From Sepiola atlantica (taxonomy: Eukaryota; Mollusca; Cephalopoda; Sepiida; Sepiolidae): a stretch of 64,000 nucleotides of DNA. The notes beneath the pieces are model-generated. The model had not been told where the DNA came from and did not search any database. It saw only the letters and a program-made list of their open reading frames with translations. Below are positions 1 through 10,984 of the stretch, piece by piece. The DNA lies in contig OY744517.1 of NCBI GenBank assembly GCA_963556195.1, positions 147,080,882 through 147,144,881 on the forward strand, read 5' to 3'. Numbering within the stretch: position 1 is the first letter of the stretch; each line of letters starts with the position of its first letter. The translations under genes and the position numbers were made by a program.

Positions 1-18
1 ATACCTTTATACATTCAG

Positions 19-275
19 ATCACCAACATCTTTTTTGTCTCATTTTCCTCTGAACAATAGCCCGTTTTAATAAGCATCCATCATACCTATATAGTTACGA
101 ATGGCTAAAATAACCTATACTTTTTTCCATCTATCCTGAACAGTACCCCAATCTCGAAATACTTTTACAGTTACGATGGCCAACGTCACGGTTTTTTTAG
201 TACATATCTCCGCAACAATGGCCCAGTTTAATAAGCATCTATCAAACCATTATAGTCAAGGATGGCCATCGTGGA
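19..275. repeat. Diverged direct repeat, about 161-bp period
   Basis: Two related blocks lie at about 19-115 and 176-275. Both read AACAAT(A/G)GCCC then GTTTAATAAGCATC(C/T)ATC, offset by about 161 bp. The second block runs into the degraded reverse-transcriptase remnant that follows. The family is not recognised. Confidence 0.55.
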
Positions 276-605
276 TGTCGTTTATGAAGATTAGTAATAC
301 TATATGTTCAAATATAGCTACCTGGTGCACACCTCCATTGATGTGGTGCTGTTTGGATGTACGTACATTGGGAACGACCAGGATCCTTCTTTTAACCCAC
401 AAATATAGTTTTATTGAATATTTGTCCAGTAATACCGTACCAGTTGATTTTCTTGAGAAGACATCTATGCCAGACCTTGTCAGAGGCCTTGGAGATATCT
501 AGCACTACCGCCATGGCTTCACTTAATCTGTCCGGTGTGCGGTATCTACGTTCAGAGATTACCGTTAAGATATCAAGAGTAGACTGGAATTACCTAACTC
601 CATAA
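240..605 (-). pseudogene. LINE reverse transcriptase fragment (Jockey/CR1-like)
   Basis: Reading the minus strand from about 605 down to 240 gives a recognisable piece of a non-LTR retrotransposon RT. In order it shows a VISERRYR segment, then LSEAMAVVLDISKASDKVWH, then YGITGQIFNK, then GGVHQ followed by LLIFINDI. These are the RT segments before the catalytic F/YADD box, which itself is missing. Stops and small frame changes break the reading, so it is a dead, 5'- and 3'-truncated copy. In Jockey/CR1-type elements this region forms the RT fingers and palm used in target-primed reverse transcription. Assignment to family A or B of this window is uncertain. Confidence 0.72.
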
Positions 606-3449
606 TTTTGGTCAGAGAAAAGTTTAGCATTTTCAAGATAATGAACTATCGCTAAATTGATTAATGACTCATTAGAAATTGTCATGCATTTGTTGTTTGT
701 TTTAACAGCAAAAGTTTAAAGAGGAAAATCGAAAAACGGAAAAAACGTCGGCGCTTTTTAAAAAGTCTGTAATCAGAGATTTGCAGTCGTTACGTAAGAA
801 ATTCCGACTACGAACAGAGAAATTCGAATCAATACGAAGTGAATTAAACCGAAATTTGGCGAACTAAACCTAACACCTAGGTTATGGTTGGTTTTGGATT
901 AGGTTAGGCGTTGTTTAAGATTAGTTTAGGGTTAAGGTAAAAAGGATAATTCGGTTCGTATTGCGTAGAAGTATCGAAACAACACTACAGAATACACTTA
1001 AATACAAGATAACATCGACAGTTTGTTTCGTTAAATAACTTCTTCGCAAAATAAAAACAAAAAAATATACCAACGCTAAAACGCTAATAATACATTCAGT
1101 TTGTTTAATGAAGTTAGTTAACGTTCGCAAGTCTCGGAAGTCATTTATGAAATTCGTAAATGATGACGCAAGTACTGAAATTTTCTTAAATACCTATTCT
1201 TAAAAATTACCAATCAGTCATATTAAAATATAAATACACGCATATCCTGTTCGTCGGAAGTTAAAAATGAAATCAACATGCGTGTTTTATTGTGTTATAA
1301 TTTGCAATGATGGGTTTCGTTGTTTACGAATTAAAATTCTGTTTGAAATGGTTACATATATATATAAATAGTTACATATGTCTCGTCAGTAACAGCACAC
1401 AGTTTACGAATATGTAAATTAAAAGTAAAGTAAAATTACGTTGCAAACGATTCCCTTCTTGCCTATGTAAAACCTCTCCCACCAAATGATAACAAATCCC
1501 GTTGTTAATTATGAATGCTTTTTATACGAGCGACACCATTTACAATTCAAGAAGCAGATACCATTTTTTTGTTGACACCGCGTGATATAACATGTTAATA
1601 CACTAATGTCAAAAGCTATCAGAGATTCATCTATTCTTGGAAAGTCTGTTTCTATAGAGAAAAATATAAGTATTATTAATTTATTAATAACAACAGCGCA
1701 ATAATGCACTATTAGTGCTATCTATTTGACTAAGTATAATTTTTGTTGGTTGTGGATAACAGGAAATAGGGTTCACACAGGGTCAGGTAGTGTACTCAAG
1801 TGTCAGCTTGACCTTTAGTGTACCGAAAGCGGACCTGATATCACATGGTTAAAAAGGGGGTAAAGAGAAAAGTGGGGAATCCTGTGGGACAAACACAACG
1901 TGTAGAGAATATGTGAACATCGACGATAAATTAATGGGGCTTAGGGCCCCAAATGACCCGTAGCCCGGAAGGCGCTACCCCCTCGCCGCTGGCAAGAGGG
2001 AAGCAAGTCACATTTCTTCGTGTCTTCGTGCTGTTGTGAAATATTAATTGCAGGTCATGGAGGAGTAGCTGACACGAGGCGAGATCGGACGGTGCGGTTA
2101 TGATTGTAATCTTCATTCGATAACAAGGTATGTTTAAAGACCCGTGTACCTTTATGTGACTTGTGAGACATTTAGATCTCCTATAGGAGGGGGAGGTATG
2201 TAACATTAGCAGTAATTTTTTTCACTTTATTATTTAACAACCAAACGATACGGTAATAATTTAATAAATACATCATTCAACATCTGACAAAAATAGGTTT
2301 AAATTTAACAGTTCATAACAGATTTACTTAAAAAAATAATCTTTTTCAACTGTCAAATTTGAAAACCCCATATTCGAAATACAATTATAATTTCGAGTTT
2401 TCATCGGATGCCCAGCTGGCTTGGCAGGCCGAAAGCAGGCTCAATGCGTTCTTACAAGTAATGACGATGCAGAGCCCAGTCAATTCACGATAGCCTTCGT
2501 TGTGGCGCCTCATTAATAGATAGGTGGTTGAGGAAGTCCCGCGTGGCGGAAATAATCGCAGCACTTATCTCCACGAAGACCTGCGTATTTTGATCTCCGG
2601 TGGTCCTCCGCTGACGCTTCTACATGTCCAGGGTTTTTCGCCGATTCCATTATTGACGAATAAATTATCATAGGTAGTATCATGTGCTGTCGATAGCAAA
2701 GCTGGCGGCCATATTAATGTAACTTTGCTTAAGAAAAATCGCCCGAGCAGGATAAAATATATTAGTAAAGAAATTAAAGCGACTAACAATTGTTTTTCCT
2801 AACAACATGCACCAACGATAAAAGAAAAGGAAATGTCTATCTAGAATGAAATATTGATATTTTCAGACGTGAGCTATTTAGGTCATAAATGGAAAAATCA
2901 ACAAGATGATCACCCTCTCTCTCTCTCTTTCTCTCTGCAGATATGGTGATCATTTATCGATAGTTCAGCGCCTTTGATAAACTGCCAACCCAAATAATAA
3001 TGGTTGGCATCCAACAAGGACAATTTTCAAATACTAATTCAAGTTTCGACAATATTCAACTCAATCTACCAATAACGCCACCAAATCATTACAGAAAAAA
3101 CTACTACTACAATATGAATTCGATCAGTTTCAATCTGGAAATGTGGATATCGATAATGACTAAAGAGGAACGTATCGATAGGAAAAAGATTATATCAAAG
3201 AACCAATTATAATAAACAAAGAAATACTTTAACACAGTCATGCTTCTTTAGATTCAATATTTCGTTTCAACTATGGAACTTTGTCAAGAAACGAATTATC
3301 GAATGTGAATAACACGACTTCGTGTTAACTTATTCTTGGTTTATATAATTTGTTCTTTGTTTATTACTATTTTTCTATCTATACCTACACATTCTTACGG
3401 ATATGTATGTCCTTTATACAAACCATTATTATACAGGAAAGTAACGACC
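606..3449. other. No gene recognised
   Basis: This stretch is AT-rich with only short, unconvincing open frames, including a 70-codon frame at 3000-3212 that I do not recognise. About 870-945 carries GGTTAGG/TTAGGTT-like text. About 1770-2210 and 2400-2640 are more GC-rich and could be unrecognised repeats. A (CT)n tract lies near 2911-2937. Confidence 0.5.
2905..2955. repeat. (CT)n microsatellite inside a short inverted repeat
   Basis: A pyrimidine run of mostly CT is bracketed by TGATCACC on the left and GGTGATCA on the right, so the arms could pair around the microsatellite. Confidence 0.6.
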
Positions 3450-3873
3450 CCTCATTAATTATTTACTCACTAGGAGTTATCACACTAGTCATCGTCAGTG
3501 ATCGCCCACTGCCAACAACCTGTGATATTCCCTGGAGTCTGAGTGACAACAAGTCTCCTCAGACTTCCAGTATGCTCCACCTCTTTTCGTTAATCACCGC
3601 TGATGACCTTGCGGTATCTCAACAGCCACTCACCACCGATTTCCCGATGATAAGGGCCATTGGTTCCCTCTGGGGCCCGAGTGGCAACAAGCCTCCACAA
3701 GGTCCCAGAGCTGTCCACGCTCTTCCAGTGGAGGTCTGGTTTGCGCTTCCCCTCCTCGACCCTCTGTCCATAATTTTCGTGGCGTCAGCCTATGCTTGCG
3801 CCTCTCTCATGCGGTTGTATTTTCCCCGGTTATGTTGTCTTGTGCTTCCATGTGTTTGTTCTCCATTCGTTGC

Positions 3874-4971
3874 TTATGTGGGTTGGTTTCCGCATTCGAG
3901 GACATTTCTCAGGATTGTAGCTGTTTTGATCATTACTGTCCTTTGTATGGTCTCAGTTATCTCTTTGATTCCTATTTCTCCTAGTCTTTTCTCCATGTTT
4001 TTGGGGACTGTTCCTAGTGCTCCTATGATTATTGGTGTTATACTGACTTTCTTCATGTTCCATATTCCTTTCAATTCTCTGGCAAGTTCGGTATATTTGC
4101 TTCTTTTTTCCGTCTTTTTGATCTTCACTCTGTGGTCCGCTGGAACGGCGAAGTCTACGATTTTGCAGGATTTTTCTTTCTTGTTGATTATTATCATATC
4201 CGGTCTCCTTGCTGTTATGCGTTTGTCTGTTTGTACATTCATATCCCATATGATTTTGTGTTTTTCGTTTTCTAGTACACTTTCTGGTTTGTGTTTGTAC
4301 CGTTTATTTGCATATTCGAAATTCAGTTGTTTGCACATTTCCCAGGGTACTTCTTTCCCCACGCTGTCATGTATGTTCTTGTATTCCTTTTGGGCTAGCT
4401 TGCTGCATTCACTTATTATATGGTTTATCGTTTCGTCACTTTGTCCACACAATCGGCATTTGCTGTTTTCCTGGGTTTTATCTATCTTTGCTTTAATAAA
4501 GTTTGTCCTAATCGCATTGTTCTGTGCGGCCGTCAGCAGAGATTCCGTTTCTCTGTTCAAGTGTCCTTTTCTTAGCCATGCCCAGCTGTTTTCATTGGCT
4601 TCATCGCTTGTGAGTCTTATAAAGCGTCCATGTAGTTGTTTTTCTTCCCACTTTTCCTTTCTTGTCTTTTTGTTTCTGGGTTCAGTGCTTCTGGAGTTGT
4701 TTGTTGGGCTGGTGTCTCTTGCCGTGGTGATCAGTCTTTCCGTGTTCTGGGTTACATATTTCTCCAGTTCTTTTTTGGTGTCTTCCACACAGTCTTCTAT
4801 ACTTACCAGTCCTCTACCTCCTTCATTTCTTTTCATGTAGAGTCTGTCCGTATCGTCTTTTGGGTGCAATGCATTGTGCATACTCATTAGTTTTCTAGTC
4901 CTCTGGTCAAGGTGCCTGAGTTCTTCTTTGGTCCAGCCTATGAATGGTACAGAGTATCTTATTAGTGATAC
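3874..4971 (-). pseudogene. RLE LINE ORF, zinc knuckle and restriction-like endonuclease
   Basis: An open frame of 337 codons (first Met at 4887) continues the RT above. Residues about 144-161 are a CCHC knuckle, C-x2-C-x8-H-x4-C (CRLCGQSDETINHIISEC). Residues about 228-261 fit the R2-type endonuclease core: R-R-P-D at 227-230, then D at 245 in KIVDFAVPAD, then a lysine-rich stretch. The C terminus ends with TATILRNVLECGNQPT. The domain order RT, CCHC, RLE is that of R2/R4/Dong elements, where this part binds and cuts target DNA. A 496-codon open frame on the opposite strand (3350-4840) overlaps it; I read that as an antisense shadow because only the minus strand shows conserved motifs. Confidence 0.85.
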
Positions 4972-5998
4972 AGCCTATGTGTTTATCCCTTTTACTAGGT
5001 TTCTGCTATATAGTTTAGTTTCTAAGAGTTTCCTTGTTCTTCGTAGATATTCTTTTCCAATCTTCTCTTTCATTTCTGTATATTTGATTGTGTCTGCTTC
5101 CAGAACTCCCAGGTATTTATAACTATCTTGTTCTCCTAGCGTCCTCATCTCCTCTTGGTTGAGGAGTTCTATACCTTCTGTCGTCTCCAGTTTTCCTCTT
5201 TTGATCTCTAGCAGTGCACATTTTTCTATTCCAAACTCCATTTGGATATCCTGGCTGAATATCCTGGTTGTATTTATCAGCTTTTCCAGTTCTTTTTTGT
5301 TTTTTGCAAACAGTTTAAGGTCATCCATGTACATCAGGTGGTTTATTCTTTGTTCTGTATTCGTGAACCTGTATCCGGCATCACACTTTCTGAGTATGTA
5401 GTTGATGGCATCATGGCTATTATAAACAATAGTGGTGATAGAGAGTCTCCTTGAAAATGCCTCTCTGTATTTTTATCTCAGACAGGTATTGTCCTCCGGC
5501 TGTCAGTTTTAGTCTCCATGTTTCCATTGCTTTCTGGATGAGATTAATAATCCTGTCTGGTATCTTGTATATTTTTAAGCATTCAATTATCCATGTTTGG
5601 GGGATTCTGTCGTAGGCTTTCTTGTAGTCAATCCATGCCATGGTTATGTTCTTTTGTCTGCTCTTCACCTCCTTCAGGGTCTTTTGATCAATGTATAGTA
5701 GATCATGTGCCCCTCTTTGTCCTTTCCGGCATCCTTTTTGGTCCTCGAGGAGCAGTCCACGTTTGTCCAGGGATTGGTAGATTTGTTCTCTCAGTTGTGC
5801 TGTGAGAATTTTCCACATTATTGGTAGACATGTTATCGGTCTGTAGTTGCTGGGGGTCGTTCCCTTTTTAGGGTCTTTTTGTATTAATGTTGTTCTTCCT
5901 TCCGTCATCCATTCTGGTACGTCTGTTTTGCGGATACATCCACTCAGTTTCTGCGCTAGTCTTTCATGCAGGGTCGTGAATTTTGAGAACTTTATCAA
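4972..5998 (-). pseudogene. RLE LINE ORF, reverse-transcriptase part
   Basis: The RT reads from 5998 downward. It includes VPEWMTEGRTTLIQKDPKKG, SNYRPITCLP, MAWIDYKKAYDRIPQTWI (catalytic Asp in the AWIDYKKAYD block) and IQRGIF. The catalytic MYMDD box is at 5320-5334, followed by EFGIEKCALL and YKYLGVLEAD. Two breaks are visible. A small frameshift pair near 5410-5455 disrupts the expected FQGDSLSP block. An in-frame TAG at about 4973-4975 sits where the family has Trp, after GINT. Reading on past that stop joins directly to the C-terminal domain. The copy is therefore close to intact and probably young, but cannot make full-length protein as written. Its upstream end is abrupt at about 6000, typical of 5' truncation. 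Confidence 0.85.
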
Positions 5999-6005
5999 AA
6001 CCTGG

Positions 6006-6440
6006 GCGTTTCAGCAGCGACCATATTTGGAAATCGCAAATCAAGGACAAGATGCAGTAACTGAAATAATTGCTTCCACATGAAACTGCACCGTCTTTAA
6101 GTTAGTTAATCGGATACTTTACCGGGCATGAGTTTAAAGCAAGTTTATATATAAATTAGTCAAATCTCCCCCATTTCAAGTTTAATATAGAATTCTGCTT
6201 TGTATGCTCTTTTGTCTCTTATTCGCCGATTTTTATATTTTATCCGCTTAGCCGTTTTCTCTCTTCTTAATAAGATCAGCACGGGAGAAAGAATGCCTAA
6301 ACCCTCACAGTAATAAGTCTTCATTATTATACTCAAATCACCGCGAGAGAAATACCATATGAATCTAATTAGGGTCACTTTTCCGTATTGCACCGTGCGT
6401 TAGATAACTTTGTCTTAACTACTACGCCGATTAGCCCGTC
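6006..6440. other. No gene recognised
   Basis: This AT-rich spacer lies between the truncated RLE LINE and the mariner remnant. A 77-codon minus frame (6160-6393) shows no recognisable motif. Confidence 0.4.
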
Positions 6441-6932
6441 GACGATTCAGAGCATTGTTTGCAACCGTTTCAACGCGACAGAAGGATTTTTTTCTTCAAG
6501 ATATGATAATGGATGAAACATGAGTCCACCACTTCACTCCGGAGTCAAATCGTCAGTCAGATGAGTTGACAGAAGCAGGTGAAATCCGCCAAAAGCGACC
6601 AAAGACGCAAACATTAGCATGCAAGGTTTTGGCCACCTTATTTTGGGACGAGCAAGGTATTTTGTTCACCGATTACCCTGAGAAAAAAAGAACCACTAAT
6701 AGCGAATATTATATAGCATTATTTGTGCGTTTGAAGAAAGAAATCGACCTGCCAAACGTCACTAAATGAAGAAAAAAGAAGCCTTTTCACCAAGACAATG
6801 CACGATGTATCGAGTTGATCACAACGATGGCATAAGTACATGAATTTCACTTCAAATTACTTCCACACCCTCCCTATTCTCCAGATCTAGCCACCAGCGA
6901 CTACTGGCTATTTGCAGAATTCAAAATAATGC

Positions 6933-7018
<86 letters not shown>

Positions 7019-7200
7019 TTTGGCTCCAATGAAGAAATGATATATGACGCTGAGGCGTATTTTGAGGCGAAAGACAAATCGATCTACAAAAGAGGCATCG
7101 AATTGTTAGAGACGTGTTTAGATCAATGTATCAACCTAGAATGAGACACTGTTGATAAAAAAGTCGAATTTTTTAGCTCGGCACGAGACTTATTAAGTGA
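6440..7200 (+). pseudogene. Mariner (DD34D) transposase remnant
   Basis: The plus strand reads as the C-terminal two thirds of a mariner transposase. All three catalytic aspartates can be placed: MDET then stop then VHHFTPESNRQS (Asp at about 6512-6514), HQDNARC near 6796, and SPDLATSDYW near 6895. The second and third are separated by 34 residues, the mariner DD34D spacing. Between them, ACKVLATLFWDEQGILFTDY and NSEYYIALFVRLK are typical of the family. The sequence resumes after a (GA)n tract with RFGSNEEMIYDAEAYFEAKD and KRGIELLETC. Stops replace the Trp after DET and a residue in the DD34D spacer, and the N-terminal DNA-binding domain is missing. It is a dead cut-and-paste transposase; inverted ends were not identified. 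Confidence 0.9.
6938..7018 (+). repeat. (GA)n microsatellite inside the mariner ORF
   Basis: About 80 bp of nearly pure GA sits between the residues encoding FAEFKIMPK and RFGSNEE. The adjoining mariner reading frame stays open across it, giving an Arg-Glu run. Confidence 0.9.
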
Positions 7201-7324
7201 TGTTTCATTTTACTTTGTTACTACATCCAATGTAATGTTAAAACTACACATCGAATAAATGTACAACATGATGACTTATTTTTAAACTTTGAAGGAATAA
7301 ATTTTAAAAAACTCAACTGTGTTG

Positions 7325-7590
7325 ACATTTTCTTTATTGGTTGATCTTATATTCCAAATGGTATTTTCAATTTTTCTTTCAAGGGAAACATTTTTAACTT
7401 GACGATATTTTAAATTATTTACCATCAGTAAAACTCCGCAAGGGCTTTTTTTCTTTTAGAAAACGTCATCGCGCTTACTTGTTTTTTTTATTACTTGACC
7501 TTTTATTCCAAATGTTATTTTCAACTTTTCTTTCAAAGCAAAAATTGTGAACATGACGATGTTTGAAATTATTTTACTCACTAAACCTTA
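7325..7590. repeat. Diverged tandem duplication of about 120 bp
   Basis: Two blocks, about 7330-7425 and 7475-7570, share TTATTCCAAATG(G)TATTTTCAA then TTTCTTTCAA and a GACGAT(A/G)TTT block. Just downstream, near 7610-7631, ACCCGAGCAACGTCGGGT could form a hairpin like those near some Helitron 3' ends, but no CTAG follows. Confidence 0.5.
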
Positions 7591-7699
7591 CGACCAGCAA
7601 TATATGTCAACCCGAGCAACGTCGGGTGAATATTGTTAATTTATTTTAAAGTTAATATTTACAGAATACTACAATTAATATTTATAGATAATTAAAAAA

Positions 7700-7768
7700 T
7701 GAAGTAAAATATTTAACCCTTATCTTCGAGTGACCTTTGTGCATTGATAAGCGGTGACTCATTCGTAC
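7700..7768 (+). mobile_element. LINE family A, extreme 3' end
   Basis: The conserved terminus of family A is present: TTAACCCTTATC, CGAGTGACCTTTG and TTGATAAGCGGTGACTC. It matches the ends of the copies at 13.88, 29.41, 38.18 and 54.28 kb. Only the last 60-70 bp survive, and the next bases begin the tandem array. Confidence 0.75.
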
Positions 7769-8566
7769 ATAAAAATACTTATATGGGTTCATAGGGTTAG
7801 GGTACATAAAAATACTTATATCGGGTTCATAGGGGTAGGGTTAGGGTACATAAAAATACTTATATGGGGTCCATAGGGTTAGGGTTAGGATACATAAAAA
7901 TACTTATATGGGGTTCATAGGGTTAGGGTTAGGGTACATAGAAATACTTATATGGGGTTCATAGGGTTAGGGTTAGGGTTAGGGTACATAAAAATACTTA
8001 TATGGGGTTAATAGGGTTAGGGTTAAGGTACATAAAATACTTATATGGGGTTAATAGGGTTAGGGTTAGGATACATAAAAATACTTATATGGGGTTCATA
8101 GGGTTAGGGTTAGGGTTAGGGTACATAAAAATACTTATATGGGTTCATAGGGTTAGGGTTAGGGTACATAAAATACTTATATGAGGTTCATAGGGTTAGG
8201 GTTAGGGTACATAAAATACTTATATGGGGTTCATAGGGTTAGGGTTGGGGTTAGGGTTAGGGTACATAACAATACTTATATGGGGTTCATAGGGTTAGAG
8301 TTAGGCCACATAAAAATACTTATATGGGGTTCATAGGGTTAGGGTTAGGGTACATAAAAATACTTATATGAGGTTCATAAGGTTAGGGTTAGGATACATA
8401 AAAATACTTATATGGGGTTCATAGGGGTAGGGTTAGGGTTAGGGTACATAAAATACTTGTATGGGGTTCATAGGGTTAGAGTTAGGCCACATAAAAATAC
8501 TTATATGGGGTTCATAGGGTTAGGGTTAGGGTACATACAAATACTTATATGCGGTTCATAGGTGGG
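7766..8566 (+). repeat. Tandem array with TTAGGG-type telomere-like units
   Basis: About 18 units, averaging about 44 bp, each carry ACATAAAAATACTTATATGG then GGTTCATA then two to four TTAGGG/GGGTTA hexamers. Unit length varies mainly through hexamer number. Single-base changes such as GGCCACAT, ACTTGTAT and TCGGG show diverged units. The array is interstitial, with LINE DNA to its left and unrelated sequence to its right. Confidence 0.95.
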
Positions 8567-9276
8567 GTATGGATATTTTGCCCGTTTCAAATTTCCGCAG
8601 GCAACGTTCGTACACAGATTCCGCTAGTAGAGCATAAAGTTTTACAGCATCCTTCGTATTCCCTCAATATTTCACCAACAGATTACCGCTTATTTTCATC
8701 ATTATGAGATTTACAAAGTTTTAGCAATACCCTAACCTAACCAATACGGAAGGTATTATCAATTCCTTTGACCATACTTTGCTTGTTGTATTTCTTCTTA
8801 CACCTTTCTTCTCTCTTGTTTTGCTTGAAAAACATTGACATTTTTTTATACCCCACTTTATAATCAAGATCAATGTGTATTTATTTGTATATTTTGATAT
8901 AGATATAAGTAAATACACGTACTTCCATCCCGTCACGCAAAAGTTAGCGAGTAAAACACGCGCCATTTTCTATTCGCATGACGAAACAATTTCAATTGCT
9001 GAGGGGGCGCGAGAAAGTAAATAGCAAGTCAGACAACCACCGCAGACGTACACCATCGTCTGAAATGAATTCGGAAAGAAATGCTTCATTCCATGATAAA
9101 AAGTACACGGATCGTGTTTTTTTCTCTTCAGAGATTTTAATAATAATTTATATATAAAAAACTAAATTACTGACGTAACTCTATGATGTTATATGAATAT
9201 TTTAGTAATATATCTAGATAAATAGCGAGTGCGAACACTGGTGGAGTATATTGTTTTTTCCCTAATTTTTGACGCA
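8567..9276. other. No gene; short Helitron-like similarity
   Basis: No coding sequence is recognised. About 8917-8965 reads ACTTCCATCCCGTCACGCAA, then a GAGTAA block, and matches a segment repeated in the Helitron-like region at about 25.96 and 27.36 kb. It is probably a relic of that family. Confidence 0.45.
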
Positions 9277-9278
9277 GA

Positions 9279-9347
<69 letters not shown>
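9277..9347. repeat. (TA)n microsatellite
   Basis: About 70 bp of uninterrupted TA dinucleotides. Confidence 0.97.
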
Positions 9348-9348
<1 letters not shown>

Positions 9349-10440
9349 CTTTTTTGTTTAATTTTACTTCAGTTGAAGTTCTCAGAAATCAAGGGGCCTC
9401 TTCCTGGAACTAACACTTGATCTCTATATGAAATATATAGATATTTGAATATTCTATTAAAGTACTCCTTTATCTCTCAAACGTTGAGTTAGTAAAGAAG
9501 TTAAGAACAATAATTTTCCTCTTCCCAATTGACCAGTTAATTATGTTATAGTATATCTTTCCTGTGGTCTCTTGGTCTTACCGGATTCCAAGACAAGAAT
9601 TCATCTAGTCTGGTGGAGTATCCAGCTACGTGCTGTTACTTGAAGTAACATTACTTGGAGAAGGTGCACCATTCCTCGTATGAGCCAGAGTATAGCCGTA
9701 CCGAGGGGATCTTATTTATGCTTTGAATCCTATGTTATTTTGAATATTCGGTCAGGGTTTACTTGTAGGGTGAAGTGCCCTCATGTCAGATTGTTCTGAC
9801 AAATCCTTATACAGAGATACCAAAGACACTCGAGGATAGTGTCTAGTAGGTAATTCAAACTCATATATTTTGTTGTTACCTTGAAGGGCCACATGGTGGT
9901 ACATTTACAAGAGTGTATTTACAGCAGTACAGAATAGTATGTTACAGAAAGTCTGCGTTCGATACTGTGGCTACGACTGCCACCATTGACCGGATTTAAT
10001 TCCTTCCCACCAAAGGAAAGATGTGGGGCAAGGTCGGAAGGTGGAAAGAATCAAGCCAGCGCCCCAGAATAGGGCACACTGGCCTCCTAAAAATAGCCTG
10101 GTTAGCTCCATCGGCACCCCCGGTCGGGGCGCCTCATGCAGTTAGCAATAAACTAACTCCACCCCAAAGAGAGAAGGCAAGGCCTGGGAGGCTGCACTTC
10201 CTAGGAATACCCAGGACAAATATCTCAGCTCGACAAATAAAAGGCCACCGAAATGGCACAGTTTCTGCCAGACTGATTGTCGAGATCGGATCCTCGACTG
10301 GTATGTGTACCGTCAACAGACGGCAAATGAATGCTGCACCGACGGTATTTACTTTCTTCCCACCGCATGAAGATTTGGCACAAGGCCGGAAGGTGGGATG
10401 AATCAAGCCAGCGCCCCGAACGACTTTTCCGAAGATTTTA
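9348..10440. repeat. Unclassified repeat region with 64-bp direct repeats
   Basis: Two similar blocks at 10003-10066 and 10356-10418 each begin CTTCCCACC and end AATCAAGCCAGCGCCCC, about 353 bp apart, with a GC-rich 290-bp segment between them. Such spaced direct repeats could be element ends or tandem duplication. No protein domain is visible. The 126-codon plus and 90-codon minus frames here look incidental. Confidence 0.5.
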
Positions 10441-10880
10441 CAAACGAGTCACCGTTTATTAAGGTCCAAAGGCCACCCAAGAATAATGGTTAATTTAGTT
10501 TGACAGGTGGGACATCGAAGGAATTAGTTAGAATTTTTTATTTAAGATGACGGCTCAACAAGAATTTGTTTACATTGAACTTAAAAACGGCAATTTTGTA
10601 GTCAGTCGGGAAGCAGCCTGTGGTACTGTGTTCCACTGACAGGCAGTTCTAGGAAATAAACTTTGCTCATGGAAGTTTCGTTTAGTTTTTAGTTACTGAG
10701 AGTGAAAAGAAAGTTATTGACGTTGGTTGTAGCTAGACGAATTTTTGTTGTGAATGTTTTACAGAGGGACCATAGATTGAAGCTCAGTCGAGCACCTGCC
10801 ATGAAAATAACGATAGAATAGAGAAAGACTAGCAACGTCTCTTCTGTGAGAAAGAGGCTGTAAGGAGGAGAAGATGACAT
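10440..10880 (-). mobile_element. LINE family A, 3' end copy
   Basis: On the minus strand the RT C-terminal tail is recognisable in pieces: HRRDV-type text is degraded, then SLFYRYFHG, TELQSMVP, TKRNFHEQSL and QWNTVPQAAS. The 3' UTR follows and ends in a GGTGACTCG form of the family terminus at about 10448. It is a 5'-truncated, frameshifted copy. Confidence 0.75.
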
Positions 10881-10984
10881 CGTCTACTCGATATTTAGAA
10901 ATTAACAACTGCTATATACAGAACGTTATTTTCATATATACTGTGATATTGTTGGCAAAATTAAAATTGGATTTATATTATCTA

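Larger units (their letters stand above)
3455..6003 (-). mobile_element. R2-supergroup (RLE-type, Dong/R4-like) LINE, 5' truncated
   Basis: This is the best copy of an RLE-encoding non-LTR retrotransposon. On the minus strand it runs from inside the RT (about 6000) through a CCHC knuckle and an endonuclease to a 3' UTR of about 415 bp (3873 to 3455). It ends in CTAGTGAGTAAATAAT. The same 3' UTR recurs on the plus strand at 21.7-24.3 kb. RLE LINEs nick a target with a PD-(D/E)xK nuclease and prime reverse transcription there. The related Dong element is known from TAA repeats, which agrees with the (TAA)n around the other copies here. No 5' UTR or N-terminal DNA-binding domain is present. The clade name is inferred. 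Confidence 0.82.

Noticed and set aside
3000..3212. Small host protein gene of 70 codons
   Set aside because: No recognisable motif, signal or flanking exon structure; the length is within chance expectation.
3350..4840. 496-codon plus-strand frame as a membrane protein gene
   Set aside because: The minus strand of the same DNA encodes clear CCHC and endonuclease motifs and continues an RT. The plus frame is only a hydrophobic antisense translation.
7608..7640. Helitron 3' end at the ACCCGAGCAACGTCGGGT hairpin
   Set aside because: No CTAG follows within the expected distance and no matching start was found.
10021..10406. Overlapping 126- and 90-codon frames as genes
   Set aside because: They lie across spaced direct repeats in a locally GC-rich block. 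Open frames on both strands fit composition, not coding.
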